A stretch of DNA of 57,013 nt. Origin: Nitrosomonas sp. (GTDB lineage: Bacteria > Pseudomonadota > Gammaproteobacteria > Burkholderiales > Nitrosomonadaceae). A program made the position numbers and the translations under genes. Numbering within the stretch: position 1 is the stretch's first letter; each line of letters starts with the position of its first letter. A model generated the notes under the pieces. That model had not been told where the DNA came from, made no database searches, and worked only from the letters and a program-made list of their open reading frames with translations. The stretch is taken from the NCBI GenBank assembly GCA_008015595.1, contig SSFW01000153.1, positions 1-57,013 on the forward strand, written 5' to 3'. This document shows, piece after piece, positions 10,096 to 20,416 of this stretch.

Positions 10096-12189
10096 TCAAG
10101 TGGTCATGCAATTATGGCGGAGCAAAGCGTCAATTTTAGGTTCCCGTCCTCGAAATGCGATAAATGATTCTAGTGCAGGCCGACTTCCTCCCACCGCTAG
10201 AATTTCGCTCCAGAAGCGACTACCGGCTTGAGTGTTGACGATATTACTTGGATCGGTTTCTTCAAATAAACTGTACGCATCTGCTGATAAGACCTCAGCC
10301 CATTTGTAGCTATAGTATCCGGCAGCGTATCCACCTGCAAAAATATGCGCAAAACTGTTGGGAAAACGACTAAACGCGGGTGGAATAACAACTGCAACCT
10401 GCTGACGCACTTCATCGAGTAATGTTAATACGGTCTTTTCGCCATTAGGATCGAAATCATAGTGTAGATGCATATCGAACAGCGCAAATTCAATCTGGCG
10501 TAATGTTTGTAGACCACTTTGGAAATTTTTGGCAGCCAGTAATTTGTCAAATAAAGCACGTGGGAGCGGTACTCCACTTTCGATATGAGCGGTCATTTGA
10601 CTCAATACGTCCCATTCCCAGCAAAAATTTTCCATAAACTGGCTGGGCAACTCAACGGCATCCCATTCAACCCCATTGATGCCGGACACTGCTAAATCTT
10701 CAACTTGAGTCAGTAAATGGTGTAGGCCATGACCAAATTCATGAAATAGTACGATCACTTCATCGTGGGTAAACAATGCGGGCCGTGCCTGGCCATTTTT
10801 ATTGACGGGTGCCGAAAAATTGCAAGTCAAATAAGCGACCGGAATCTGTATAGATGATTGCCTATTTTCTTGCTCGATGCGACGCCGAGTCATCGCATCA
10901 TCCATCCATGCTCCACCGCGTTTACTGGGGCGTGCGTAGAGATCAAGGTAAAATTGACCGATCAATTGACCCTTTGCATCATGAATATCAAAGAATTTCA
11001 CATCAGGATGCCAGCGCTGAATGGGACGTGAAAGGCTTGCCTCAGAAATGGTAATTCCATACAGTGTTTCAACTAATCGAAACATTCCAGGGAGGACTTT
11101 GTTTTCAGGGAAATATTGTTTAACTTCTTGATCTGAGAAGGCATAGCGTTCTACACGAAGTTTTTCACTTGCATATGCTAAATCCCATGATTCTAGCTTT
11201 TCTAACCCGAGTTTGGTGCGGGCAAATACTTTAAGCTCTTCTAGATCTCGTTGAGCGTAAGGCTTTGCTTTAGCAGCAAGTTCATGTAAGAAATCGAGTA
11301 CTTGTCGAGGTGACTCAGCCATTTTGGGCGCTAAAGATACTTCTGCATAACAATTGAAGCCGAGTAAATTAGCTTCTTCTTTGCGCAGCTTTAGAATTTT
11401 GTTGATGAGTGGCATATTGTCCCAATTCGATGTGCCATGCACTAGGCTATCGATTTCGCTTGCGCGAGTTTGGTAAGCTCGATACATCTTTTCGCGTAAG
11501 TCGCGATTGTCAGCATATTGCATGACCGGTAGATACGAAGGGGCATGTAAAGTAAACTTCCAACCCTTCGATGGGTTAGGTGTTTTTTCAGCAGCTTCTT
11601 TAGCTGCTAAAAGCGCATCTTCTGGAATACCTGAAAGTTCATCTTGTTGAGTAATAATGAGGTAGAAATCATTGGTTGCATCAAGGAGATTGTCGCTAAA
11701 CTTCGCAGATAAAGCAGATAACTCTTCTTGAATCGCAAGAAAGCGTTTTTTGTTATCAGTAGTCAATTCTGCGCCACCCAATCTAAAATCGCGTAACTGA
11801 TTTTCAATAATTTTCTTGCGAGCATTGCTTAGATCATTAAATTCAGGGCTATTGCGTAATTGCTTAAATTTTTCAAATAACGATTGGTCTTGTGATAATT
11901 CCGCAAAATACTGCGTTACTTTGGGTAAGTTGGCATTGTAGACTTCACGCAGTTCTGGGCTATTCATTACTGAATTTAAATGTGATACCTGTCCCCAAGC
12001 TCTGGATAGTCGTTCGTTTGCATCTACGAGGGGTTGAATAAAGCTATTCCAAGTAGCAGTCGCTGCGGTGCGAGCTTGATCTGCAACGGATCGACATTGC
12101 TGTAGTAATGTTTCAATAGCAGGCAAAACATGTTCGGGTTTAATATCCATGAAGCGAGGTAGGCTAGTAAAATCAAGTAAGGGATTCAT
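10096..12189 (-). CDS. prlC: Oligopeptidase A (M3 metallopeptidase)
   Basis: Zinc motif FHEFGHGLHHLL; MNPLLDFTSLPRF start at 12189 preferred over ORF start at 12282. Confidence 0.93.
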   Translation of the reverse strand: MNPLLDFTSLPRFMDIKPEHVLPAIETLLQQCRSVADQARTAATATWNSFIQPLVDANERLSRAWGQVSHLNSVMNSPELREVYNANLPKVTQYFAELSQDQSLFEKFKQLRNSPEFNDLSNARKKIIENQLRDFRLGGAELTTDNKKRFLAIQEELSALSAKFSDNLLDATNDFYLIITQQDELSGIPEDALLAAKEAAEKTPNPSKGWKFTLHAPSYLPVMQYADNRDLREKMYRAYQTRASEIDSLVHGTSNWDNMPLINKILKLRKEEANLLGFNCYAEVSLAPKMAESPRQVLDFLHELAAKAKPYAQRDLEELKVFARTKLGLEKLESWDLAYASEKLRVERYAFSDQEVKQYFPENKVLPGMFRLVETLYGITISEASLSRPIQRWHPDVKFFDIHDAKGQLIGQFYLDLYARPSKRGGAWMDDAMTRRRIEQENRQSSIQIPVAYLTCNFSAPVNKNGQARPALFTHDEVIVLFHEFGHGLHHLLTQVEDLAVSGINGVEWDAVELPSQFMENFCWEWDVLSQMTAHIESGVPLPRALFDKLLAAKNFQSGLQTLRQIEFALFDMHLHYDFDPNGEKTVLTLLDEVRQQVAVVIPPAFSRFPNSFAHIFAGGYAAGYYSYKWAEVLSADAYSLFEETDPSNIVNTQAGSRFWSEILAVGGSRPALESFIAFRGREPKIDALLRHNCMTT

Positions 12190-12250
12190 AGCAAGTGCAC
12201 TTAAAGAAAATGATTGAAAGAAATAACTGAGTCGAAACCGACCGGGTAGT

Positions 12251-13531
12251 TTAGTTACTACGCTGATAAATGATATTACCACCGACTAAAGTATATTTAA
12301 CAGAACCAGGAAGCTCCATGCCCATAAAAGGAGTGTTTTTACCTTGGCTCTTTAGGGTTGATGGCGTTACTTTCCAGTAGGCTTCAGGGTCAAAGATACA
12401 AATATCGGCTGCTGCACCCAGGCTCAGGTGTCCAGCATCAATTGCCAAGATACTAGCTGGTATCTGGGTAATGACTTTTAGTCCATCTATTAATGAGAGA
12501 TTCATTGAATCGGCCCATTTTAGCGTCAAAGATAGTAGTAGCTCTAATCCACTAGCGCCTGCTTCCGACTCACCGAAAGGCAGCAATTTAGCGTCATCAT
12601 CAATGGGCGCATGGTCGGAACATATTGCATCGATCGTGCCATCGATCAAACCTGCTCTTAACGAATCTCGATCCTGCAAGTTTCTGAGTGGCGGTATAAG
12701 GTGGCAATTGGTATTAAAGAAACCAATATCCATTTCAGAAAGATGCAGATGATTGATAGAGACATCGCATGTAATCGGTAATTTTTGTTGCTTTGCAGTG
12801 CGAATCATTGCCACGCTTTCAGCGCTTGAGATACGGCACACATGAACACGGACACCAATTTCACGGACCAATAAAATAATATTAGATAAGGCAATGGTTT
12901 CAGCACAAACTGGAATGGGAGATAACCCGAGGCGTGTGGCGACTTCACCATCATGTGCAACCCCTCTATTCGCTAGGTTAATTTCTTGAGGGCGGAGCCA
13001 AACACTAAAGTTGAAGGTTGATGCGTAATACATTGCCTGGCGCAAAATATGAAGGTTTGTTATCGGCTCATCTGCATGACTGAATGCAACACACCCTGCA
13101 TCCCTTAGCTCGGCCATTTCTGTGAGTTTCTCGCCTTTTAATTTTTGGGTTAGCGCCCCGATAGGATAAACATGGATATGATTCAAGCTTTTAGTGCGAT
13201 GCTTTAACATTTCAACCAAACCTGGTTCATCCAGTGGGGGGTCTGTGTCAGGGGGGCAGGCAAGGCTAGTGATACCTCCAGCTGCAGCAGCATCGAGCTC
13301 GGATTCCAAGGTTGCTTTATATTCCAGCCCTGGTTCTCGTAAACGGGCAGACAAATCAATTAACCCAGGACACACCACCCAATCTTTGGCATCGATAACG
13401 GGGCAATCCGTAAATTCTGTGGGAATGCTACCAATTGCAACGATTTTGCCCTCAGCGATACAGAGATCTTTAACTGCATCGAGTTTATTTTGGGGGTCGA
13501 TCAAACGTCCATTTTTGATGAGCAATTTCAT
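12251..13531 (-). CDS. pyrC': Dihydroorotase-like protein, predicted catalytically inactive (PyrC'/PyrX type)
   Basis: Overall dihydroorotase family match (GLIDL..RLREPGLEYKATLESE, AICSDHAP), but the canonical HxH is replaced (DLSARLREPG). Adjacent to pyrB. Confidence 0.88.
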   Translation of the reverse strand: MKLLIKNGRLIDPQNKLDAVKDLCIAEGKIVAIGSIPTEFTDCPVIDAKDWVVCPGLIDLSARLREPGLEYKATLESELDAAAAGGITSLACPPDTDPPLDEPGLVEMLKHRTKSLNHIHVYPIGALTQKLKGEKLTEMAELRDAGCVAFSHADEPITNLHILRQAMYYASTFNFSVWLRPQEINLANRGVAHDGEVATRLGLSPIPVCAETIALSNIILLVREIGVRVHVCRISSAESVAMIRTAKQQKLPITCDVSINHLHLSEMDIGFFNTNCHLIPPLRNLQDRDSLRAGLIDGTIDAICSDHAPIDDDAKLLPFGESEAGASGLELLLSLTLKWADSMNLSLIDGLKVITQIPASILAIDAGHLSLGAAADICIFDPEAYWKVTPSTLKSQGKNTPFMGMELPGSVKYTLVGGNIIYQRSN

Positions 13532-13611
13532 AAATTGGATGGGTGCTTACTCAGGTAATACTATTATAAAGGAAGGTTATTTCTCGTCATGCTAATAGGT
13601 ATAAGATCGCG

Positions 13612-14562
13612 CTAATTACCGGCTAAAATGGACATGACAGCCATGCGCACCGCGATTCCAAACGTAACCTGCGGTAAAATCACTGATTGCCCGCCATCAG
13701 CAACGACAGAGTCAATCTCGATTCCTCGATTCATTGGGCCAGGATGCATAACAATAGCATCTGGCTTTGCTTTAGCTAATTTCTCCGGCGTGAGTCCGTA
13801 ATATTTGAAATATTCTTCATTGCTCGGTAAGTTTGCGCCTTGCATGCGTTCATTTTGCAAGCGCAGCATGATGACCACGTCGACATCGCGCAAGCCTTTT
13901 TCCATATCATGGTAAACATGAACGCCCAGCCGCTCGACTTTGTTGGGTAGTAATGTTTTAGGGGCAACGACTCGAATTTCCGGTACGCCGAGCGTGCTTA
14001 GGGCATGAATCTGTGATCGAGCCACTCTCGAGTGCAGAATATCGCCAACGATCGCAACGCGCAGATTATGAAAATCCTGCTTGTAGCGACGAATCGTAAA
14101 CATATCGAGTAACGCTTGAGTAGGATGAGCATGTCGGCCATCACCCGCGTTGATGACATGAATATCGGGTTTTACATGACTTGCAATCATATGCGCTGCG
14201 CCACTTTGCGAATGGCGAACGACAAACATGTCTGCATGCATTGCAGACAGGTTGTTGACAGTGTCTAACAATGCTTCCCCTTTTGATTGCGCTGAAACCG
14301 CAATGTTTAGGTTAAGCACATCTGCAGATAGACGTTTTGCAGCAATTTCAAATGTCGTTCGAGTACGTGTGCTAGGCTCAAAAAAAAGATTGAATATCGA
14401 TTTACCTCGTAACAGCGGGATTTTTTTGATTTCTCTTTCCGTGACACCGGTAAAGGACTCTGCTGTATCAAGAATCAGAGTCAAAATCGAAGCTGGCAAG
14501 CCCTCGATAGTCAGTAAATGAAGTAGCTCACCGTTTTTATTGAGTTGAAGTTGATGATTCAT
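13612..14562 (-). CDS. pyrB: Aspartate carbamoyltransferase catalytic subunit
   Basis: [44 protein letters not shown]. Confidence 0.96.
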   Translation of the reverse strand: MNHQLQLNKNGELLHLLTIEGLPASILTLILDTAESFTGVTEREIKKIPLLRGKSIFNLFFEPSTRTRTTFEIAAKRLSADVLNLNIAVSAQSKGEALLDTVNNLSAMHADMFVVRHSQSGAAHMIASHVKPDIHVINAGDGRHAHPTQALLDMFTIRRYKQDFHNLRVAIVGDILHSRVARSQIHALSTLGVPEIRVVAPKTLLPNKVERLGVHVYHDMEKGLRDVDVVIMLRLQNERMQGANLPSNEEYFKYYGLTPEKLAKAKPDAIVMHPGPMNRGIEIDSVVADGGQSVILPQVTFGIAVRMAVMSILAGN

Positions 14563-15074
14563 TCTGCCGCCAGCTTCACATCCAGTAAGCCCAAACTAAG
14601 TCTTCCATCGGATTGTTGCTTAAGTTCTAACATATTATTGGTGGGTAACGATAATACAGCCCCAACATACTGAGCAGCAATTGGAAGCTCTCGCTGGCCG
14701 CGATCGACTAACACAGCCAAATGAATACTGGCAGGTCGGCCATAATCGAAAATTTCGTTTACGGCCGCACGGATTGTTCTTCCGGTATAAAGCACATCAT
14801 CGACTAAAATGATATGGCTATTTTCAACTTCAAACGGAAGGGCAGAGGGTTTGACCTGGGGATGCAGGCCAATTTTACTATAATCATCCCGATAAAATGA
14901 GATATCCAGGACGCCAAGGGGTAATTTAAGGTTGAGCGCTTGGTGAATTCGCTGTGCAACCCATACGCCTCCCGTATGAATACCTACCATTGCCATCGAT
15001 TCATGGGTAATCGGTGTTAATTGCTTGATCAGCTCAGTGAGTAAAAACTCTGCATCAGGGAGTCGTTGGGACAT
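14559..15074 (-). CDS. pyrR: Bifunctional pyr operon regulator / uracil phosphoribosyltransferase PyrR
   Basis: PRPP loop [31 protein letters not shown]; within pyr operon. Start at 15074 ([10 protein letters not shown]) preferred. Confidence 0.92.
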   Translation of the reverse strand: MSQRLPDAEFLLTELIKQLTPITHESMAMVGIHTGGVWVAQRIHQALNLKLPLGVLDISFYRDDYSKIGLHPQVKPSALPFEVENSHIILVDDVLYTGRTIRAAVNEIFDYGRPASIHLAVLVDRGQRELPIAAQYVGAVLSLPTNNMLELKQQSDGRLSLGLLDVKLAAE

Positions 15075-15537
15075 GATCAAAGAAAGATTGAAGAATATGT
15101 TGTGCTGCAACTTGATCGATAAAACGATCTTGTTGCGAGCGGCGGATACCTAATTCATTGAGTGTTAATCTCGCACTGCGGGTCGTAAAGCGCTCATCAA
15201 CCATAACGACCTTGATTCTGAAACGACCTTCTAGTCGCCTTGCAAATAATCTGCTTAATCGAGTCATTTCATGCTCTGCGCCATCATCATGCAGCGGTAA
15301 TCCAACTACTAATAATTTTGGTTCCCAAGCTGTGATAAGTTTTGCGATGGCTTCAAATTGTATTTTGATTACCTCGCTAGTGATCGTGGTCAGCGGATGA
15401 GCCAATTTCAGCTCGCTTTCACCAATAGCAATTCCAATATAGCGTTTTCCAAAATCGAAGGCCATCACTGTTCCTTGGAAACAATACTGGGAATCGTTAA
15501 TCGTACTTAAAGTGCTTTCCGAGTTGCTCGTTACCAT
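15055..15537 (-). CDS. ruvX: Holliday junction resolvase-like protein RuvX/YqgF
   Basis: MAFDFGKRYIGIAIGE, VVGLPLHDDG, VDERFTTRSA. Confidence 0.93.
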   Translation of the reverse strand: MVTSNSESTLSTINDSQYCFQGTVMAFDFGKRYIGIAIGESELKLAHPLTTITSEVIKIQFEAIAKLITAWEPKLLVVGLPLHDDGAEHEMTRLSRLFARRLEGRFRIKVVMVDERFTTRSARLTLNELGIRRSQQDRFIDQVAAQHILQSFFDHVPTTP

Positions 15538-15566
15538 TGAACTTAGATGATTACTTTGTGGCTCAT

Positions 15567-16142
15567 TTAAGCATGACCGATTTGGTTGGATAGATTAGAA
15601 AAATCAATACCAAGCAATTTGATCGCTGCAGGCAATCGTTCATCAAAAGTCATTTCAAAAATGATGCTATGAGAAGCGGGCACTGTAAGCCAGGCATTCT
15701 GGGCTAATTCTTGTTCTATTTGACCTGGTGCCCATCCCGAGTAACCGAGGGTGACGAGCATTTCATCAGGGCCCTCACAGTTTGCAATGGCGTGAAAAAT
15801 ATCAACCGAGGAAGTTAATCCAACTTTTGGGTTGACAGCAAGTGTCGATTTCCAGTTTCCAATCGGCTTATGTAACACAAAGCCACTATCAATTTGCACG
15901 GGGCCACCAAATAGAACAGTCGGTTCTTTAGGAAAGGTATCAATCCGAGGGATGCCGAGTTGGTCAAAAAATTTCTCTAATGAGAGATCAGTGGGACGAT
16001 TGATGACTAATCCTAATGCCCCACGCTCATTGTGTTCGCAAATATAAGTCAATGTTTTGGCAAAAAAGGGATCGGCCATATTCGGCATGGCGATAAGGAA
16101 ATGATCTGTTAAATTGACATTTTCCATTGCTTCAACGCTCAA
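15567..16142 (-). CDS. YqgE/AlgH family protein
   Basis: [62 protein letters not shown]. Confidence 0.94.
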   Translation of the reverse strand: MSVEAMENVNLTDHFLIAMPNMADPFFAKTLTYICEHNERGALGLVINRPTDLSLEKFFDQLGIPRIDTFPKEPTVLFGGPVQIDSGFVLHKPIGNWKSTLAVNPKVGLTSSVDIFHAIANCEGPDEMLVTLGYSGWAPGQIEQELAQNAWLTVPASHSIIFEMTFDERLPAAIKLLGIDFSNLSNQIGHA

Positions 16143-16179
16143 AACATTGTTTTTACTGTTGCTTGGATACGATTATTCA

Positions 16180-16845
16180 TTAAATCCAATATGCGGTTTG
16201 CGTCATTACTTTCGAGCTGGCTTTCATTGCTAATTTGACGGGTAAAGGCAACTCGGCACCGCCATGAGAAACCGCCATCGTTGCATGGCTCGCTTCATCG
16301 GTTTTCATTTGTGTAACAATCGCACGACTCTTTTCATCCTGAGTGGGCAATTGTTGAAGGTGTCCTGCTAGATGCTTTTCCACTTGATGCTCGGTCTCGG
16401 CCAGAAAACCAAGGTTCCATTTGTCTCCTAGCATACCAGCTACAAGACCGATTGCAAATGATCCCCCATACCATACGGGATTGAGTAAACTTTTACGTCC
16501 GCCTAATTCAGCGATTCTTCTTTCGGTCCATGCAAGGTGCTCGGTTTCTTCCCGAGCGGCTTGAGTCAGTGTTTTTTGTACCACTTGATTACGTGCGGTT
16601 AACGCTTGCCCTTGATATAGCGCTTGGGCGCAGATTTCTCCCACATGATTGACCCGCATCAAGGCGATCGATTTTTTTTTCTCCACTTCCGTTAGCTCAT
16701 GATCTGGCAAACTATCCCCGGGAACCGGGCGATAGGTCTGAGCTGGCGCGGCGAGCGTGCGTAATGCATTATCTAGTCCGATAATAACGCGATCGATATT
16801 GAACATCTCTTCCAAGCTCCTTTTCAATAATAGATTTTCAATCAT
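16180..16845 (-). CDS. coq7: 2-polyprenyl-3-methyl-6-methoxy-1,4-benzoquinone monooxygenase
   Basis: Di-iron motifs [39 protein letters not shown]. Start at 16845 or 16806. Confidence 0.92.
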   Translation of the reverse strand: MIENLLLKRSLEEMFNIDRVIIGLDNALRTLAAPAQTYRPVPGDSLPDHELTEVEKKKSIALMRVNHVGEICAQALYQGQALTARNQVVQKTLTQAAREETEHLAWTERRIAELGGRKSLLNPVWYGGSFAIGLVAGMLGDKWNLGFLAETEHQVEKHLAGHLQQLPTQDEKSRAIVTQMKTDEASHATMAVSHGGAELPLPVKLAMKASSKVMTQTAYWI

Positions 16846-18149
16846 TGTATACTCATTTGACGAGCGAGCAAGGTTACTGGATGCAAAACTTCGATTCCAG
16901 CTTGCTGTTCGTTTAGCTGACTTGCGATATGGAATGCGCACCCAATATTGGATGTGGCGAGATAATCAGCATTAATTGCGAGCACATCCTGTATTTTATG
17001 AGTTAACAAAGCTTCTGCAATACCTGGCTGATCAAGGAAATAAGTCCCCGCCGCACCGCAACATTGATCCTGATTTGCTAATTCTTTCAATTCAATTTCT
17101 GGGATGTACGCCAGAATTTTTGAGGGAAATTGCGATCCGCGTAAAACATGGCGTAAGGTACAGGGATGATGAACCGCAACGCGTTTCGCTAAAGGATTGA
17201 ATTTAATCTGACTGAAATCTTGTTCTGCGAGGAATTGATTGATATCCATCACAGGAATTGAAAAGCCATTATTCTCAACTAAGTGAGCACCACAGCCCGA
17301 TGCAGTTGTGATCAATGCGGTCAGATTCAAGTCTTTAAAAGTTTGCTGATTCTGTGCTAGCAAATTTCCGGAATGAGCGGATTCACCACGGTGCTGATAT
17401 AAGGCGCCACAGCAAGTTTGCTGCTGAGGGACATGAACCGAGTAGCCCAATTGGTTCAATACTGCAATCGTTGATAAATGCGTTTCTACATCGATTAATC
17501 GCGCAATGCACCCTAAAAACAAACCAACTTCACCGCGTTGTTTCCCAACCGCAGGATAGAATGATTGCCAGTGCTGGAAGGGATAACGGATAGGGGGTAA
17601 TTTCGATAGCAATAATCTAAATGAAGTTCCATTCAGAAAGGGCAATCGTAACAATAAGCGCTGTAAGCCCAGTTGCTGGAATAATTTAACAAATGGGCGA
17701 AGCGTATCAAAGCGCCAGGGTTTATCGATCCATTGCCGTTCAAGCCAGCTTCGTATCTTATAGGGGACATCTGCTTTTTTAACCGATGCATTCAAAATTT
17801 TGACCCGAGCTTGGTCAACTAGCTTTCCGTAGGACACTTTACTTGGGCATACATATTCACAGGCCCGGCAAGTTAAGCACCGATCGATATGCAAAGTAAA
17901 GCGCTCATTCATGGGAATGTGCTGTTTCATGACCCCGCTGATCATCGCGATGCGGCCGCGTGGCGAATCTGCTTCAGACAGCGTTAATCGGTAAGTTGGG
18001 CAATACGGCAGGCAAAGTCCGCAGGCAACGCATTTATCGGCTTCAGCGAGTATTTCAGTTTGATTCCAGGATGCAACTGAAGCTTGTGGTGTTTCTAATC
18101 GGGTCGTTTCCATGAATAAAAATTGATAATGTTTTGCTGTTATTGCCAA
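16842..18149 (-). CDS. glcF: (Fe-S)-binding oxidoreductase, glycolate oxidase iron-sulfur subunit GlcF-like
   Basis: Two CxxCxxC ferredoxin motifs ([24 protein letters not shown]) and two CCG motifs ([18 protein letters not shown]). Confidence 0.85.
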   Translation of the reverse strand: MAITAKHYQFLFMETTRLETPQASVASWNQTEILAEADKCVACGLCLPYCPTYRLTLSEADSPRGRIAMISGVMKQHIPMNERFTLHIDRCLTCRACEYVCPSKVSYGKLVDQARVKILNASVKKADVPYKIRSWLERQWIDKPWRFDTLRPFVKLFQQLGLQRLLLRLPFLNGTSFRLLLSKLPPIRYPFQHWQSFYPAVGKQRGEVGLFLGCIARLIDVETHLSTIAVLNQLGYSVHVPQQQTCCGALYQHRGESAHSGNLLAQNQQTFKDLNLTALITTASGCGAHLVENNGFSIPVMDINQFLAEQDFSQIKFNPLAKRVAVHHPCTLRHVLRGSQFPSKILAYIPEIELKELANQDQCCGAAGTYFLDQPGIAEALLTHKIQDVLAINADYLATSNIGCAFHIASQLNEQQAGIEVLHPVTLLARQMSIQ

Positions 18150-18440
18150 TTGCTGCTAATAAATAGATTTAGGTTGATTGTAGCCGATTTATTAGCACGT
18201 ATTAGTACACGCTTTATCAATCGTAATTCAGCACTACAGGTCATTTTACTGAGCGTTGAGCTATCGTATCGAATCTAACCCTGATTGCCCATCGAAACTC
18301 ATTTATGCTGCACTTGATCTCAAAGCAGGAACTTGCTCCCCAGGGGTTTATTTATGATTACAATTTGTGGGTATGTCAAAGTTTGTTATGATGAAAGCTA
18401 AGTCAATGTTATTCCACGAACAATTGCAAATAAAAAACGA

Positions 18441-19088
18441 ATGAACATCTCCGCCTCCGCAATAATGATTTTGTTTGGTGCTGTGTTGGCTGCAGTAGGT
18501 GCATTCTGGACATCGCACAAACAGGGGCGATTTGAAGCCGATCTCCAAGAAAAGCAAAGAATGCTTGAAGAAAAGAGTGAAGAAATAATCAGCCTTAATC
18601 GCAAAATTGCAGTCTTGTCATATCACACCATGAATATGGTTACAGGAGGAGATAGCTATGCGTACATACTTTTTTCTGATAATCAGAGTCAATCTGCCGA
18701 GAACGTACAACTGAGAAATATTCTCCTTATTCATGAGGGACGGTACCCTCTTTATGATTTGAGTATACAGATTGCCGACATAGATGATCTCAAGGATGTC
18801 AAAGTTTTCCCTGTGGGCAATATTGGAAGTACTCAGCATATTAAACACTGGCCGCTTAATCATGCAATTAATTTTGATTTATCTGAAAAGCAGTCGCAGC
18901 GATTTAATATCTTCTTCTATAGCAGAAATGGCACTTGGTACCAGCAAATGATTTACAAAAAATTAGAAGGCAGGTGGTTGCTTGCTACACGAGTTGTTAG
19001 ACCTAACGAAACGGGGGGTATAGATGTGCTATTCAAGAATATTAGCCCAGATTTCCCAATTCCTGAAAATGAGATTGTTTGGGAATGA
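18441..19088 (+). CDS. Hypothetical protein with N-terminal TM helix and coiled coil
   Basis: 215-aa ORF; N-terminal hydrophobic helix then EADLQEKQRMLEEKSEEIISLNRKIAVL coiled coil. No recognised domain. Confidence 0.7.
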   Translation: MNISASAIMILFGAVLAAVGAFWTSHKQGRFEADLQEKQRMLEEKSEEIISLNRKIAVLSYHTMNMVTGGDSYAYILFSDNQSQSAENVQLRNILLIHEGRYPLYDLSIQIADIDDLKDVKVFPVGNIGSTQHIKHWPLNHAINFDLSEKQSQRFNIFFYSRNGTWYQQMIYKKLEGRWLLATRVVRPNETGGIDVLFKNISPDFPIPENEIVWE

Positions 19089-19211
19089 ATTTCAATATCA
19101 AAAGGGTTACCCATTAGATTCTAGATTCCTAAGTTCTCTTGGCTAAAATCTAAGATGATAAGTCGAGCTGACTGTACAGGGATCACCTGATTCCATCACC
19201 CATAATAGTCC

Positions 19212-19304
19212 TTATTTGCGCATCTTATCTTTGATATATTTTGCTAAAAGAAATCCTGCGACCAATGCAATCACTGCATAAAGAACCGTTTCAAATAAAC
19301 CCAT
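19212..19304 (-). CDS. Predicted 30-aa single-TM membrane peptide
   Basis: Manual translation: MGLFETVLYAVIALVAGFLLAKYIKDKMRK*. Hydrophobic helix with basic tail; not in ORF track. Confidence 0.4.
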   Translation of the reverse strand: MGLFETVLYAVIALVAGFLLAKYIKDKMRK

Positions 19305-19456
19305 AAAGTTCATAACTTGCTAATTCCATTTCAACAGAAGAAAAGGGGATCATACCGCACATGAAAACCTTTCGGGTACGAAACGTTAAATTTTGAGGAG
19401 GCGTTAGAATGGGGCTTGGATTAATATGTCCGTTACTTCTCTGTTTATAGCCTAGG

Positions 19457-20302
19457 TTAGTATGGCGATGCTTGCTCGAAAAAATTGATGATTGCATCCA
19501 ATCCGACATGATTGATTGAGAATGTCGTTTTTCCCTGCAGAATCGGTTTTCCATGGAAGGCAACACTGGTTCCTGCTTCGGTCAACATCGGTAAGTCGTT
19601 TGCGCCATCGCCGATCGCGATAACTTGCTCTTTGCTTAAACCGAGGTGATCTCGAATTTCTTTTAAAATATCTGCTTTTCCTTTTGCACCAATGATTTCT
19701 CCGACTACTTTACCTGTCAATTTGCCATCAGCAATTTCCAATTGATTGGCAAACGAAAAATCCAGGCCTAATTTTGCTTTGATGCGATCGGTGAAGAACG
19801 TAAAGCCACCGGAAATAACCATGGTTTTTAAGCCAGCTTGCTTCATTTTATGCAACATCTTATCGGCGCCAAGAGAGAGCTTTGCTTTCTCATCATAAAC
19901 TTGCTGCAATAAGTTTTCTGGGAGTGCCTTGAGTAGTGCGGTGCGCCGGATCAAACTTTCGGCAAAATCGATTTCGCCTCGCATGGTGCTGGCAGTAATT
20001 TCAGCAACTTGCAGTTTGACGTTGCACAACGCAGCGATTTCATCGATCGATTCAATCGCAATGAGCGTGGAGTCCATATCCATAACGACCAAACCAAACT
20101 CGCTTAGTTTTTTGTTAGGGGCAGCATAAGCGAAATCAAGCTGTACGTCTGCACAATAATCGGGAATTTCGCTGTGTTCAGTGGCATTAACCAAGCGGAA
20201 TGCTTCTCCCGTGATGCGTTCAATATGCGAGGCTTGAGCTAGTTTTGCGATATGCCTTAGGTCGTGATTTTGGATATCAAGACCTTGAATGATTAAATTC
20301 AT
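19457..20302 (-). CDS. serB: Phosphoserine phosphatase
   Basis: HAD motifs VMDMDSTLIAIESIDEIA, VISGGFTFFTD, AIGDGANDLPML. Confidence 0.95.
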   Translation of the reverse strand: MNLIIQGLDIQNHDLRHIAKLAQASHIERITGEAFRLVNATEHSEIPDYCADVQLDFAYAAPNKKLSEFGLVVMDMDSTLIAIESIDEIAALCNVKLQVAEITASTMRGEIDFAESLIRRTALLKALPENLLQQVYDEKAKLSLGADKMLHKMKQAGLKTMVISGGFTFFTDRIKAKLGLDFSFANQLEIADGKLTGKVVGEIIGAKGKADILKEIRDHLGLSKEQVIAIGDGANDLPMLTEAGTSVAFHGKPILQGKTTFSINHVGLDAIINFFEQASPY

Positions 20303-20416
20303 AAAATTTCTGAGTATAGATTAAATTTTTTGCAGAGATAGCTTAGGCGTTATACACGCAAGTTGTGTGTATAACTGAAATGTGAGATTGAATGATACTA
20401 ATTTTTTGGAGCGATG

